The notes: generated by a model from the letters alone, not told the origin. 64,000 nucleotides of DNA from an uncultured Pelagibacteraceae bacterium (GCA_902595285.1 CACJPL010000006.1:1-64000), one strand, 5' to 3'. Counted from the first letter of the stretch, positions 47,943 through 57,477 are shown. Translations and numbers: made by a program.

Positions 47943-48956
47943 CTATTTAATTAATTTTAAGTTTGTTTGATTGGTTTTTTTTAAAAGCTTGATTATTTCC
48001 TCAACTTTAAGTCTATATGTATTATTTGACGAATATGCTTCTGTCAATTTACTTATTTTATTTTTATTTTGATGTATATCATAATTAATGTTTCTTAAAT
48101 CTGCTGGAATTCTAAAATATTTTTTTTCATCTTTTGCTTTAGCCATTTCTTCAGACGTACAGAGACTTTCATGAATTTTTTCTCCATGTCTTGGGCCTAT
48201 GATTTTAATTTTGTTATTTTTCTTAAAAATTCTAAGCAATGCAATAGCTATATTTTTAATTGTTGCTGCAGGAGATTTTTGAACATAGATGTCTCCGTTT
48301 TTCCCATTAATAAAAGCTTCTTTGACTAAATTAACTGAGTCTTCAAGTGACATCATAAATCTTGTCATATTTGGATCAGTTAAGGTAAGTTCTTGACCAT
48401 TATTTATCCTATTTATTAAAAAGGGAATTAAGCTTCCTCTTGAAAACATAACGTTCCCATATCTTGTAACACAAATAGAACAATTAATTTTTTTTGTTAA
48501 TACATCCCTAGCTTTTGAAATTGCAACTTTTTCCATCATAGCCTTAGATATGCCCATAGCGTTTATTGGATAAACTGCCTTATCAGTACTTAGAACAACA
48601 ATTTTTTTTACTCCATTTTCAATCGATGCATCAATAATATTTGAAGTTCCAATCACATTTGTTTTGTAAGCTTCAAGAGGAAAAAATTCACAAGTGGGAA
48701 CCTGTTTTAAAGCGGCTGCTTGAAAAACATAGTCTACTTTCCTAGTACAAGATAAAGTAGATTTATAATCTCTTACATCACCGATGATATAACTCACTCT
48801 TTTATCTTTAAGAGATCGCCTAAGATCTTCTTGTTTTTTTTCATCTCTACTAAATATTCTAATTTCCTTAACTTTAGTTTTAATTAGACTTTTAAGCATT
48901 TGGGTTCCAAATGAACCAGTTCCACCAGAAATTAGGATAATTTTGTTTGAAAACAT
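47943..48956 (-). CDS. UDP-N-acetylglucosamine 4,6-dehydratase (CapE/FnlA/WbjB type)
   Basis: A 337-residue short-chain dehydrogenase. ILISGGTGSFGTQMLKSL binds NAD; GDVRDY, QAAALKQVPTCEFFPLEA and STDKAVYPINAMGISKAMMEK follow. In the active site Met replaces the usual Tyr (Ser/Thr-Met-Lys), which points to the CapE/FnlA/WbjB group that makes UDP-4-keto-6-deoxy sugars for N-acetyl-fucosamine-like units. It is the key nucleotide-sugar entry enzyme of this glycan block. Confidence 0.88.
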   Translation of the reverse strand: MFSNKIILISGGTGSFGTQMLKSLIKTKVKEIRIFSRDEKKQEDLRRSLKDKRVSYIIGDVRDYKSTLSCTRKVDYVFQAAALKQVPTCEFFPLEAYKTNVIGTSNIIDASIENGVKKIVVLSTDKAVYPINAMGISKAMMEKVAISKARDVLTKKINCSICVTRYGNVMFSRGSLIPFLINRINNGQELTLTDPNMTRFMMSLEDSVNLVKEAFINGKNGDIYVQKSPAATIKNIAIALLRIFKKNNKIKIIGPRHGEKIHESLCTSEEMAKAKDEKKYFRIPADLRNINYDIHQNKNKISKLTEAYSSNNTYRLKVEEIIKLLKKTNQTNLKLIK

Positions 48957-49045
48957 AACTGTAATTTTCTATATTTTTTTTTAGAGAGTTTCAACGATTA
49001 GTATTGCTAATAATTTTAAAAAACAGTATTTTTTATTTTATAAAA

Positions 49046-49120
49046 GCGGGCATAGCTCAGTGGTAGAGCGTCTCGTTGCCAACGAGAAGGTCGAGGGTTC
49101 GACCCCCTTTGCCCGCTCCA
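49046..49120 (+). tRNA. tRNA-Gly (anticodon GCC)
   Basis: The sequence folds as a full cloverleaf: acceptor GCGGGCA pairs with TGCCCGC, the D arm contains AGCTCAGTGGTAGAGC, the anticodon stem is TCTCGTT-GCC-AACGAGA, and the T arm has GGGTTCGACCCCC. The 3' CCA is encoded at 49118-49120. Anticodon GCC reads GGC and GGT. It marks one edge of the accessory glycan block. Confidence 0.97.
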
Positions 49121-49126
49121 GACACT

Positions 49127-50041
49127 GTGATAAAATCAAAATTTTTAACATCAATTTTTCAAAGATATCTCGAAAAGAATGACATTAGAAAATTTAGAGA
49201 TAGTTTTTTTTATTATATAGTTTTTAGAGTCATCAAAAATTTTTTAATAAATGATTTAATTTTAAAAATATATGATTTCAAAGTTTATGGGAGTATAAAT
49301 AAAAATAAAACGTCATATTTTTTGTTAAAAAAAGGTGATTTTGGTGACAATCATGAACTAAATACAATTAAAAAAATCTCTAAGAGAAAAAAATTAATAT
49401 TTATTGATTGTGGATGTAATTACGGTTTTTATTCTCTATATACTGCTTCATTATCAGAAAGGAACAAAATTATATCAATCGAAGCTTCAAAAAATACTTT
49501 AAATGAATTTATTAAAAATCTAAAATTAAATAATTTTAAAAACATAAATTTTTTTAACAATGCAGTTTCAAATTCAGATGGGGAAAATATCTTATTTAAT
49601 GAGAGTGTAAATGATTGGGAAAGCTCTCAAACACACACTAATTTTAATTTTAATTCAGCTTTAAAAGTTAAATCGATAAAAATTGATAATTTATTACATA
49701 AGTATTTTTTAGATGATTATGCTGTAGTTATAAAATTAGATATAGAAGGCAATGAAATAAATGCAATTAAAGGTTCCTTGGAAGTAATAAAAAAAAAAGA
49801 TCCTCTCATTATTATAGAATTTTCTAAATATATTTTTGAGAATATGGACAATATTGACTATTTAAAGAATTTTTTAATTAAATATGATTATTCTATATAT
49901 AATACAAATTGTAAAAAAATAAGTTTAGAAAGTATTTTGTATATGTTAAAAAATTTAAAGAAAAAGCATAAAACAATAAGTAATTTTTATTTAATAAAAA
50001 ACAATTCAGAAAATAGTAAAATGTTTCTTTCGAATGAGTGA
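49127..50041 (+). CDS. FkbM-family methyltransferase
   Basis: A SAM-dependent O-methyltransferase of the FkbM type: LIFIDCGCNYGFYSLYTASLS (motif I), IISIEASKNTL, and VVIKLDIEGNEINAIKGSLE, the family's late motif. GTG 49127, six bases after the tRNA-Gly CCA, gives 304 residues. The frame stays open through the tRNA, but residues read from the tRNA are an artefact. It overlaps phhB by eight bases. It likely O-methylates a sugar of the surface glycan. Confidence 0.82.
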   Translation: MIKSKFLTSIFQRYLEKNDIRKFRDSFFYYIVFRVIKNFLINDLILKIYDFKVYGSINKNKTSYFLLKKGDFGDNHELNTIKKISKRKKLIFIDCGCNYGFYSLYTASLSERNKIISIEASKNTLNEFIKNLKLNNFKNINFFNNAVSNSDGENILFNESVNDWESSQTHTNFNFNSALKVKSIKIDNLLHKYFLDDYAVVIKLDIEGNEINAIKGSLEVIKKKDPLIIIEFSKYIFENMDNIDYLKNFLIKYDYSIYNTNCKKISLESILYMLKNLKKKHKTISNFYLIKNNSENSKMFLSNE

Positions 50042-50378
50042 TTTAGCAAGCAAAAAATGTGTGCCATGTGAGGGGAATATACCCCCTTTTAATTCGGACG
50101 AAATTCATAAATATTTAAAAAAAGTTGATGGTTGGGAAGTTCTGGAAGATAAAATTGATGGGTATCACTTAATTAAAAATTTTAAATTTGATAATTTTTT
50201 ACAAAGTCAGGAATTTGTAAATAAAGTTGGTTTAATTGCTGAACAAGAAGGTCATCATCCTGACTTATGGTTTGGGTGGGGATATGCGAGAATTAAAATA
50301 TTTACCCACGCAATTAAAGGATTAGCAGAGAGCGATTTTATTCTTGCTGCAAAAATAGATAAAATTGCTAATGTCTAA
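50034..50378 (+). CDS. phhB: Pterin-4a-carbinolamine dehydratase
   Basis: A 114-residue protein with the family active-site pattern EGHHPDLWFGWGYARIKIFTH (core EGHHPDL and FTH) and a late DF. It dehydrates 4a-hydroxytetrahydrobiopterin, or in bacteria without phenylalanine hydroxylase may serve molybdopterin or folate metabolism. No phhA is nearby. It overlaps fkbM at its start and converges on purH by 11 bases. Confidence 0.93.
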   Translation: MSDLASKKCVPCEGNIPPFNSDEIHKYLKKVDGWEVLEDKIDGYHLIKNFKFDNFLQSQEFVNKVGLIAEQEGHHPDLWFGWGYARIKIFTHAIKGLAESDFILAAKIDKIANV

Positions 50379-51903
50379 AGTGCCGTGTTTTTGAAAAAAT
50401 TAACACAGTATCAGTTTCATTTGCAAAGTTAATTATTTCTTTATCTCGTATTGAGCCAGATGGTTGAATAACAGCCTTAACACCTGATTGTACTAACTTT
50501 TCTATGCCATCAACAAATGGAAAAAATGCATCAGAAGCAGCCACTAAATTATTTTTAGTTAAATTGAATTTTTTCATTTTATCAATTGCAATTTGACAAC
50601 TATCTAATCTACTGGGTTGACCAGAACCAATTCCGACAGTTGTCTGATTACTTGCTAGCACTATTGCATTTGATTTAACATATCTACTTATATTAAATGC
50701 AAAAATAAGATCTTTAAGTTGTTTTGAGGTAGGTTTTCGTTTAGAGACAATTTTAAAATTTTTAATTGTAAATTTATTTAGGTCTTCTGATTGAATCAAT
50801 ATATTTTCATTAAAAGAAACAAATCTAAGAATTTCCTCTAAAGTATAATTAGTTGCATCGATTAATCTCAAGTTTTTTCTAGTTTTTAATATTTTTATAG
50901 CATTATTATCAAATCCATTTGCAATTATTACTTCTAAGAATATTTTTTTTAGCTCAACAGCTATATTTCTGGTAACTTTAAAATTAAAAGAAACTATTCC
51001 TCCAAAAGCACTAACAGGATCACACGATAGAGCAGATTTATAACTCTCTAAATGATTGCTTTTTGTAGAAACACCGCAAGGGTTTGCGTGTTTAACTATT
51101 ACAGTCCCCTTATTTTTTGGTAAGGATTTTGAAATGGTTATAGCACTAAATATATCATTATAATTATTATAACTCAGCTGCTTTCCATGAATTTGTTTTA
51201 AATTTGTTTTTGTATTCGTTTTATAAATTGCGCTTTCTTGATGAGGATTTTCTCCATATCTAAGTTTTTCAATTAGATTTCCATGAAAAACTTTTTTTCT
51301 AGGTAAAACAGTATTCGTTTTTTTATTAAAATAGTTTGAAATTAGAGAATCGTAATAAGCTGTTTCTGAAAAAGCTATTCTTGATAGTTTTTCTCTAAAA
51401 TTTAAAGTGGTATATCCTTTATTTTTTTTTATTTCTTGAATAAATTCTTCGTACTGGTCTGGAGATGTAATTACTGTTACATCATTATAGTTTTTGGCTG
51501 CAGACCTTACCATTGTAGGACCACCTACATCTATATTTTCAATAATTTTATTATGGTTCTTTGTTTTTTTTAAAGTGTTTTCAAACGGATAAAAATTAAC
51601 AATTACTAAATCAATATTTTCAAAATTATAATTTTTCAAATCTTCTAGATGAGATTTTTTTTTTCTTTTATTTAAAATACCCGCATGTATTTTAGGATGA
51701 AGAGTTTTAACTCGACCATCTAAAATTTCTGGCGAATTAGTAAATTCAGACACTTCAATACATTTAAATTTTAATTTTTTGATTTTTTTATAGGTCCCCC
51801 CTGAGCTGATTATTTTTATTTTATTTCTTTTTAAAATATTTAATAGTGGTTTTAAGTTTTTTTTGTCAGATACTGAAATGAGAGCTGTTTTGATTTTTTT
51901 CAT
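50368..51903 (-). CDS. purH: Bifunctional AICAR transformylase/IMP cyclohydrolase
   Basis: A 511-residue enzyme for the last two steps of IMP synthesis. The cyclohydrolase domain begins KTALISVSDKKNL and has ISSGGTYKKI, GRVKTLHPKIHAGIL and VNFYPF. The transformylase domain has RYGENPHQESAIY, VKHANPCGVS with the catalytic Lys and His, and AFFPFVDGIEKLVQSGVKAVIQPSGS. It overlaps the heparinase-like gene by one base, in the typical alphaproteobacterial order. Confidence 0.97.
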   Translation of the reverse strand: MKKIKTALISVSDKKNLKPLLNILKRNKIKIISSGGTYKKIKKLKFKCIEVSEFTNSPEILDGRVKTLHPKIHAGILNKRKKKSHLEDLKNYNFENIDLVIVNFYPFENTLKKTKNHNKIIENIDVGGPTMVRSAAKNYNDVTVITSPDQYEEFIQEIKKNKGYTTLNFREKLSRIAFSETAYYDSLISNYFNKKTNTVLPRKKVFHGNLIEKLRYGENPHQESAIYKTNTKTNLKQIHGKQLSYNNYNDIFSAITISKSLPKNKGTVIVKHANPCGVSTKSNHLESYKSALSCDPVSAFGGIVSFNFKVTRNIAVELKKIFLEVIIANGFDNNAIKILKTRKNLRLIDATNYTLEEILRFVSFNENILIQSEDLNKFTIKNFKIVSKRKPTSKQLKDLIFAFNISRYVKSNAIVLASNQTTVGIGSGQPSRLDSCQIAIDKMKKFNLTKNNLVAASDAFFPFVDGIEKLVQSGVKAVIQPSGSIRDKEIINFANETDTVLIFSKTRHFRH

Positions 51904-53528
51904 TATAATTTACTTATCTCCCACTTTATTAACTGTTCTTTTTCGTTATTCATACCTGAGATAAAAATATTTTGGTTTTCTTTATATAAATTTTTATTAC
52001 CGAAATATAAACCATTATCAATATTAATATCAAAGTTATCACAACTAAATTTCCAACCTTCTTGTTCTAATTCAATTAGTATAGATTTGTTATCTTGTGT
52101 TTTCATTACTTTTGAATTCGGATCAAGATGAAATCTAATATCAAATTTAATTTCTTTATTTGAATTTTTTCTAAATAATTTATCATAGCCTACAAATTTC
52201 ATTTGTTCTGGGTAGAACTCAATTTCTCTCTCATAAATGGCTCCAAATTTAATTAAATATCCATCATGTGTACTTGATATTTTCCAATAATTATTCTCAA
52301 AAACCACATTTTTTTTTGATACCTTCAGTCCTTTATCAACAATCAAATTTTTTTGATGCTTAATAAAATTGCAAGAAGAATAATCCTCAATAGTTAAAGC
52401 GCAATGTAAAGCTGTGCTCCTAGATAATTTATTAAATTTATTATTTATATTTGGGTAATAACCTGAATTTGAAATTAATTTTTTATTATTAGAAAATATT
52501 TCAAATGATAAAGCTCCTGCCTGATAGTCGTTAGAAAATATTTTGCTAGGGCTAGATCCAATATCAGCGGCAAGAATTATTTTTTTATTTTTTAATATTG
52601 CATATCCACCAAGTTCATTGATTTGATTTTTAAAAGTATAACCAAACCTTTTTAAGTATTGATCAAATTCTGTATTTTCAGAAGAATAATTACCATTAAA
52701 AAAAATATCTTGTTTAATATTTTGCCATATGAAAGCATAACTTGACCCTAAATAATAAATAGTTTCATTAATATATTCGGGAATTAAACTTTGAGATTCT
52801 TTAAACCACTCTCTAATAATTATAAAGTATTTTAAATAAAATATTAATTGTCTGATATTTCTTGATTTTGGAAAACCCTGGTTGTCAATTGAGGATTTAA
52901 TAATTTTTCTTAATAAATTTAATCCGTTATCGAGATATTGTTTATGATTTTTATAAGCTAATCCAGTCAGAATTATTGCAGCACACCCAATCATCTTATT
53001 TTCTACCTCTGTTGAGTTTTTTATTTCATTTAATAAATGGTTAGTCTGTTTTTGAATCATGTGATCAAATGTAGATCTATATTCTTGATCACTATCTTCA
53101 TAAGTAATTTGGTGATTTGATAACCACGAGATAATTCTTTTTGCTGTTAAATCAAATTCCCAACTTTTTTTTTGGTATTTACTGTTATTTGAAATCCAAT
53201 TTTTTATAACTATCTGTGTCGTTTTTTTAGAGGATTTTAAATCTAAGCTGAAAAACCAAAAAAAGTTATTTAATTTTTCATATTCCTTTGTACTTAAATT
53301 ATTTTGCCAAATCGACTCGATAGCAAAATCTTCAATTTTATATTTTTTATTTTGATATTTAATTATAGAAGAAAGTAAATGAGGGCTTGGTTTATATTCA
53401 AAACCAATGTCAAAAGTTTTAGATATTTTTTTTTCGTAAAAATTTGAATTCTTATAAATAGATTTAAAACTTTTTTTTATTTTAAAATAAAATTGACCTA
53501 AAATGCCTAAGGAATTTGTAATAATCAT
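51903..53528 (-). CDS. Heparinase II/III family protein
   Basis: A 541-residue protein with an N-terminal alpha/alpha toroid (WQNNLSTKEYEKLNNFFWF, KSWEFDLTAKRIISWLSNHQ) and a C-terminal beta domain with GSSYAFIWQ and ALHCALTIEDYSS. The alphaproteobacterial members next to purH and rpe are conserved, but their substrate is unknown; no signal peptide is evident, which argues against an extracellular heparinase role. Confidence 0.85.
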   Translation of the reverse strand: MIITNSLGILGQFYFKIKKSFKSIYKNSNFYEKKISKTFDIGFEYKPSPHLLSSIIKYQNKKYKIEDFAIESIWQNNLSTKEYEKLNNFFWFFSLDLKSSKKTTQIVIKNWISNNSKYQKKSWEFDLTAKRIISWLSNHQITYEDSDQEYRSTFDHMIQKQTNHLLNEIKNSTEVENKMIGCAAIILTGLAYKNHKQYLDNGLNLLRKIIKSSIDNQGFPKSRNIRQLIFYLKYFIIIREWFKESQSLIPEYINETIYYLGSSYAFIWQNIKQDIFFNGNYSSENTEFDQYLKRFGYTFKNQINELGGYAILKNKKIILAADIGSSPSKIFSNDYQAGALSFEIFSNNKKLISNSGYYPNINNKFNKLSRSTALHCALTIEDYSSCNFIKHQKNLIVDKGLKVSKKNVVFENNYWKISSTHDGYLIKFGAIYEREIEFYPEQMKFVGYDKLFRKNSNKEIKFDIRFHLDPNSKVMKTQDNKSILIELEQEGWKFSCDNFDINIDNGLYFGNKNLYKENQNIFISGMNNEKEQLIKWEISKL

Positions 53529-53532
53529 TAAC

Positions 53533-54192
53533 TTATTTTAATTTTAATAAATTAATATTTTTCTTTATATCTCCATCATTACTTTTGAATACTGTAGTAC
53601 CAGAAACAAGAATGTTAGCACCGGCATCAATTGCACTTTTACAATTATCAAAATTGATGCCACCATCAATTTCTATGTCAAAAGTCATCTTTTTTTGTTC
53701 TTTAATTTTTTTAAGTTCTTTAATTTTATCTAAAACTTCTGGCATGAATTTTTGGCCTCCAAATCCAGGATTTACACTCATAATTAAAACTAAATCAATT
53801 TGATCTAATAGATCTAATATTAAATCAATTTTAGATTCAGGATTAAGTGAAACTCCAACTTTTTTATTTTTTTCTTTTATTTTTTTTATTGAATTTTCTA
53901 AATTATCAGTAGCTTCTGGATGAATAGTAATTATATCTGCACCCGCTTCAGCATAAGCTTCTATATATTTATGTACTGGTGAAATCATTAAATGAACATC
54001 AAATTTTAAAGAACTGTGTTGTCGAAGGGCCTTAATTACAGGTGGTCCTATTGTTAAATTAGGAACAAAATGACCGTCCATCACATCCACATGAATCATG
54101 TCAGCTCCACCTTCTTCGAGTCTTTTAATTTCTGTTCCTAACTGACTAAAATCAGCCGAAAGAATTGATGGTGAAATTTGTATATTTTTCAT
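53533..54192 (-). CDS. rpe: Ribulose-phosphate 3-epimerase
   Basis: A 219-residue TIM barrel interconverting ribulose-5-phosphate and xylulose-5-phosphate. ISPSILSADFSQLG, MIHVDVMDGHFVPNLTIG, DVHLMI, MSVNPGFGGQKF and IEIDGGINFDN supply the metal-binding His and Asp residues. It precedes the heparinase-like gene by four bases. Confidence 0.98.
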   Translation of the reverse strand: MKNIQISPSILSADFSQLGTEIKRLEEGGADMIHVDVMDGHFVPNLTIGPPVIKALRQHSSLKFDVHLMISPVHKYIEAYAEAGADIITIHPEATDNLENSIKKIKEKNKKVGVSLNPESKIDLILDLLDQIDLVLIMSVNPGFGGQKFMPEVLDKIKELKKIKEQKKMTFDIEIDGGINFDNCKSAIDAGANILVSGTTVFKSNDGDIKKNINLLKLK

Positions 54193-54226
54193 TGATTGCT
54201 ATTTTAACTAGTATCAATTTTAAAAA

Positions 54227-54577
54227 TTAAAATGAATTAAAAAATTGATAAATTTGTCTAGAAATTTCACTCTCCAAAGGAAATGACAACATACCCATGA
54301 CTGAATAGCCCAAGATCCAAGGCATTAGATAAAATCTAATCATGTAAAAGAACCATGCAACATATAATGGAACCAGAGGCCCGATAATAAATGAAGGTGT
54401 GATTGGCTTAAATAATTTAATTAAAGGGTTGGTATATTTTACAAATACTCTCATAAAAAAAAACTGAGAGTCTTCTTTTTGAAAAATATTCATCGCTACT
54501 CTTCCAATTAGAGTCCACATTATAATCCCAAGTAAATAATCGATAAAATATATTAAAGGATGGAAATTTGCCGACAT
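54227..54577 (-). CDS. Small YggT-like membrane protein
   Basis: A 116-residue protein with hydrophobic segments at about 8-28 and 63-93 separated by KYTNPLIKLFKPITPSFI, a layout resembling YggT proteins where a Pro-rich loop follows the first helix. Function is unknown. It stands alone on the minus strand between rpe and the symporter terminator. A second, clearer YggT gene begins at 63829. Confidence 0.5.
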   Translation of the reverse strand: MSANFHPLIYFIDYLLGIIMWTLIGRVAMNIFQKEDSQFFFMRVFVKYTNPLIKLFKPITPSFIIGPLVPLYVAWFFYMIRFYLMPWILGYSVMGMLSFPLESEISRQIYQFFNSF

Positions 54578-54609
54578 TTAAAATTTATATTGGAAAATGT
54601 ATTGAAATA

Positions 54610-54635
54610 AAAGGGGCGAAATTAATCGCCCCTTT
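54610..54635 (-). terminator. Rho-independent terminator of the symporter transcript
   Basis: AAAGGGGCGA and TCGCCCCTTT form a perfect 10-base-pair stem around a six-base loop, 12 bases after the symporter stop. On the minus strand the stem ends in TTTT then A+T-rich sequence. It separates the symporter operon from the YggT-like gene. Confidence 0.85.
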
Positions 54636-54646
54636 AAAAGATTTAT

Positions 54647-56458
54647 TTAGTGTGATCTACCAAGAATTGATTTACCACTCGGTACACGTACATCATCAAC
54701 CATTTTTTGAGTAGCTTTATCTGGTTCCGCAGTCATTAAACTAACTACTACCATTAAAACTAAACTAACAGCTGATCCGAAGATACCAAATGTTAACTGT
54801 GTAATTCCTAGGAATCCACTTCCACCAGTTCGTACCCATACTAAGTACCAAGCACCGGCGGCTAGACCACCTAACATACCAGCAATCGCACCTTGTCTAT
54901 TAGCTCTCTTCCACCATACACCAAGTACAAGTGGGAAGAACAATCCAGACATCGCAAAATCAAAAGCCCAGATTACTGAACCTAAGATTCCTTGAATCTC
55001 CATTGCTGCAATAGTTGCTCCAGCAAAACCAATTACTACAAGTAATACTCTTGCAACAAGTAGTCTTTTTGCAGTTTCCGCTTTTGGATCAATGATCTTA
55101 TAATAAACATCATGTGATATAGCGTTTGCAATTGCTAGAATCAAACCATCAGCAGTAGACATGGCAGCTGCCATACCTCCTGCAGCAACTAGACCTGAAA
55201 TTACATAAGGTAATCCAGCTATCTCTGGAGTTGCTAATACAACGGCTTTACCACCCATGAAGAACTCATTCAATTCAAGAGTTCCATTTCCGTTAAAGTC
55301 GCTGATAAACATTAGGTTTGCTTGGTTCCAGTTTTGGTACCAATCTATCGCTTCCACTTCTGCAAATGTCTTACCGATAATACCTGTTGGTAAATTCGGG
55401 TCGATCAACGATAACTTAGATAGTGTAGCTAACATTGGAGCAGAAGAGTAAAGTAGGAAGATAAAGAATAATGACCAACCTACTGATTTTCTAGCTGCTT
55501 TTACACTTGGAGTAGTAAAGTATCTCATCATCACGTGCGGTAATGAAGCTGTTCCCATCATCATCGCTAATGCTAATGAAATAAATGCCCAAGGTGTAGC
55601 GTTAACTGCAGAGTGAGCTTTAGTTATTCCTGCTAAGCCTTTAGGTACTGATTTTAGATCAGCAGCCGCGTTTTTAACAAAACCGAACTGTTGTTCTAAT
55701 TCACCAATTCTAGCTACCTCGTCAGCTAACATAAAGTGAGGGAAGAAACCCGCACCCATTTTGTTACTGATCCAGAATACTGGAAGTAGGTAAGCTATAA
55801 TCAGTACGATATATTGTGCAACCTGTGTCCAAGTTACCCCTCTCATACCACCTAACATTGAACATAATAAAATACTTATTAGTCCAACATAAACTGCGTA
55901 TTGGAATGGGATATCAAGTGCAACAGATGCAATAGTACCTGTAGCGTTAATTTGTGCAGTCACATAAGTAAATGAAGCAACAGTTAAAACTACCACTGCG
56001 CTAAATCTAGCTAGATTACCACCGTATCTTGTACCTATAAAATCTGGGACTGTATAACAGCCAAATTTTCTTAAGTATGGTGCTAATAAAGATGCAACAA
56101 GCACGTAACCACCAGTCCAACCCACAAGTAGAGCCATATAGCCGTAACCTTTAAAGTAAATACCACCCGCCATTGCAACGAATGAAGCACCAGACATCCA
56201 GTCTGCTGCAGTCGCCATTCCGTTGAAGACTGTTGGTACTTGCCTACCAGCTACGTAATATGCATCTGCTTGGGCTGTTCTTGATAGCCAACCGATTAAT
56301 GCATAGATGAATACAGTAAATGCAACAAAAGCGATACCGATCGCTTTAGCTGTCATACCCATCTGTTCAGCAATTGCCATAATGATTATGAAACCTATAA
56401 ATCCTCCGGTATAGATCCCGTAAACTTTAGGCAAATTATCTATGAAATTACCTTTCAT
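54647..56458 (-). CDS. Sodium:solute symporter (VC_2705/ActP-like), probable acetate or short-chain acid transporter
   Basis: A 603-residue SSS-family transporter with about 13 hydrophobic segments. ADAYYVAGRQVPTVFNGMATAADWMSGASF is the SSS signature (core VAGRQVPTVFNGMA), with VPDFIGTRYG and SAADG-like MSTADGLILAIANAIS later. Two polar insertions, near residues 240-290 and 350-410, face a loop; the second contains a full EF-hand loop, DFNGNGTLELNE, at residues 387-398. It overlaps DUF4212, its usual small subunit. The acetyl-CoA synthetase 1 kb away suggests acetate or a related acid as substrate. Codon use is G+C-richer than average here, as in the porin. Confidence 0.9.
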   Translation of the reverse strand: MKGNFIDNLPKVYGIYTGGFIGFIIIMAIAEQMGMTAKAIGIAFVAFTVFIYALIGWLSRTAQADAYYVAGRQVPTVFNGMATAADWMSGASFVAMAGGIYFKGYGYMALLVGWTGGYVLVASLLAPYLRKFGCYTVPDFIGTRYGGNLARFSAVVVLTVASFTYVTAQINATGTIASVALDIPFQYAVYVGLISILLCSMLGGMRGVTWTQVAQYIVLIIAYLLPVFWISNKMGAGFFPHFMLADEVARIGELEQQFGFVKNAAADLKSVPKGLAGITKAHSAVNATPWAFISLALAMMMGTASLPHVMMRYFTTPSVKAARKSVGWSLFFIFLLYSSAPMLATLSKLSLIDPNLPTGIIGKTFAEVEAIDWYQNWNQANLMFISDFNGNGTLELNEFFMGGKAVVLATPEIAGLPYVISGLVAAGGMAAAMSTADGLILAIANAISHDVYYKIIDPKAETAKRLLVARVLLVVIGFAGATIAAMEIQGILGSVIWAFDFAMSGLFFPLVLGVWWKRANRQGAIAGMLGGLAAGAWYLVWVRTGGSGFLGITQLTFGIFGSAVSLVLMVVVSLMTAEPDKATQKMVDDVRVPSGKSILGRSH

Positions 56459-56718
56459 TATTCGTCCTCTCTTTCGCTAAAGCCGAACTCTTCATCGATT
56501 TTTTCTTGTCTATTCGCAAACCAGAAAATTAAGATTACGAAAGCACCAAGAGATCCCTGACACGTAAACCAATATGTCCATGGATAACCGAAAGGTCCTG
56601 TGACCTCGTTCATTTCAGCTCCAAAGAGAAAGATGCCAATTGAGAAAACAAACCAGATTGCCAGTGTTATAAATAACAATCCCCTGGTTTTTTCCCAGTG
56701 TTTTTGTTGATTTGACAT
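56458..56718 (-). CDS. DUF4212 small subunit of sodium/substrate symporter
   Basis: An 86-residue protein with two transmembrane helices: KHWEKTRGLLFITLAIWFVFSIG (core LLFITLAIWFVFS) and FTCQGSLGAFVILIFWFA. This is the TIGR03647 pattern, always paired with VC_2705-type symporters. The stop overlaps the symporter ATG by one base, so translation is coupled. The 134-base gap upstream holds the promoters of this operon and of the divergent hypothetical gene. Confidence 0.9.
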   Translation of the reverse strand: MSNQQKHWEKTRGLLFITLAIWFVFSIGIFLFGAEMNEVTGPFGYPWTYWFTCQGSLGAFVILIFWFANRQEKIDEEFGFSEREDE

Positions 56719-56853
56719 TTATACCTCTCTTTTTAGTTATAACTGGTTGAAACCATAACCATTATGAGAGCTTTGAAAACCCTAAAAATTGATCATATTA
56801 GGTACTTATTTACTTACTTTTTTAAGATATAATTGGCGCACTTACAAATTAAC

Positions 56854-57477
56854 ATGGCAAAATACAAATTAACTTGGAGAGACGTAAAACTTGAGGATTT
56901 CAAAACATATTTATTCGCTATGTTTAAGGCGTTTATCCCAAAGAAAAAAATAAAATCTTTAGATGAATTAGAGCAGTTTATTCAAACTAAATCTGCATGG
57001 GCCACTCAAGTTACTTTATATAATTATCTAAAAACTAGAATGGGAACAAGATACGTTCTTCATTTTGATAATGATGAATTTATGTCATCAGTAAATCTTG
57101 CAAAATGGAATATTTATTCAGTTGCATTACAAGATTTAACTTTTTTTACTTTTTCATATTTGAAAGTTAATTTCAATTATCAGGATATTCATAAAGCAAA
57201 CGAAATTTTTAATAAAATTTTAGATGATGAAATTTCTAATAAGATGCCATTAAATATTATTGATGAAGCCAGAAAAACTTTTGATGAAAGATTGGATAAA
57301 ATAAATTGGGATGTTTATTATCAGGACTTACCTTTTAATCCTAGTGCACTCTCTTTATATAAATGGGCTCCGATCGCAGATGAATTAAAAACTTTAGATC
57401 GAAAGATTGTTTTAAATTCTATGATTTTAAAATGGGATGTTGTTAAACAAGAGTTTAAAGATTTAATTCAGTTTTAA
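56854..57477 (+). CDS. Conserved hypothetical protein between symporter and acs
   Basis: A 207-residue protein from ATG 56854 (a TTG at 56833 would add seven residues). It is mostly helical and aromatic-rich: [47 protein letters not shown] and [29 protein letters not shown] are the notable stretches. I do not recognise a domain. It is on the opposite strand from the symporter and acs and overlaps the acs stop by four bases. Such genes often sit near acs in alphaproteobacteria; role unknown. (Landmarks: SAWATQ, RMGTRYV, KWAPIAD.). Confidence 0.65.
   Translation: MAKYKLTWRDVKLEDFKTYLFAMFKAFIPKKKIKSLDELEQFIQTKSAWATQVTLYNYLKTRMGTRYVLHFDNDEFMSSVNLAKWNIYSVALQDLTFFTFSYLKVNFNYQDIHKANEIFNKILDDEISNKMPLNIIDEARKTFDERLDKINWDVYYQDLPFNPSALSLYKWAPIADELKTLDRKIVLNSMILKWDVVKQEFKDLIQF

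Noticed and set aside
49076..49126. N-terminal MPTRRSRVRPPLPAP extension of the FkbM protein
   Set aside because: It is translation of the tRNA-Gly itself, a well-known annotation artefact.
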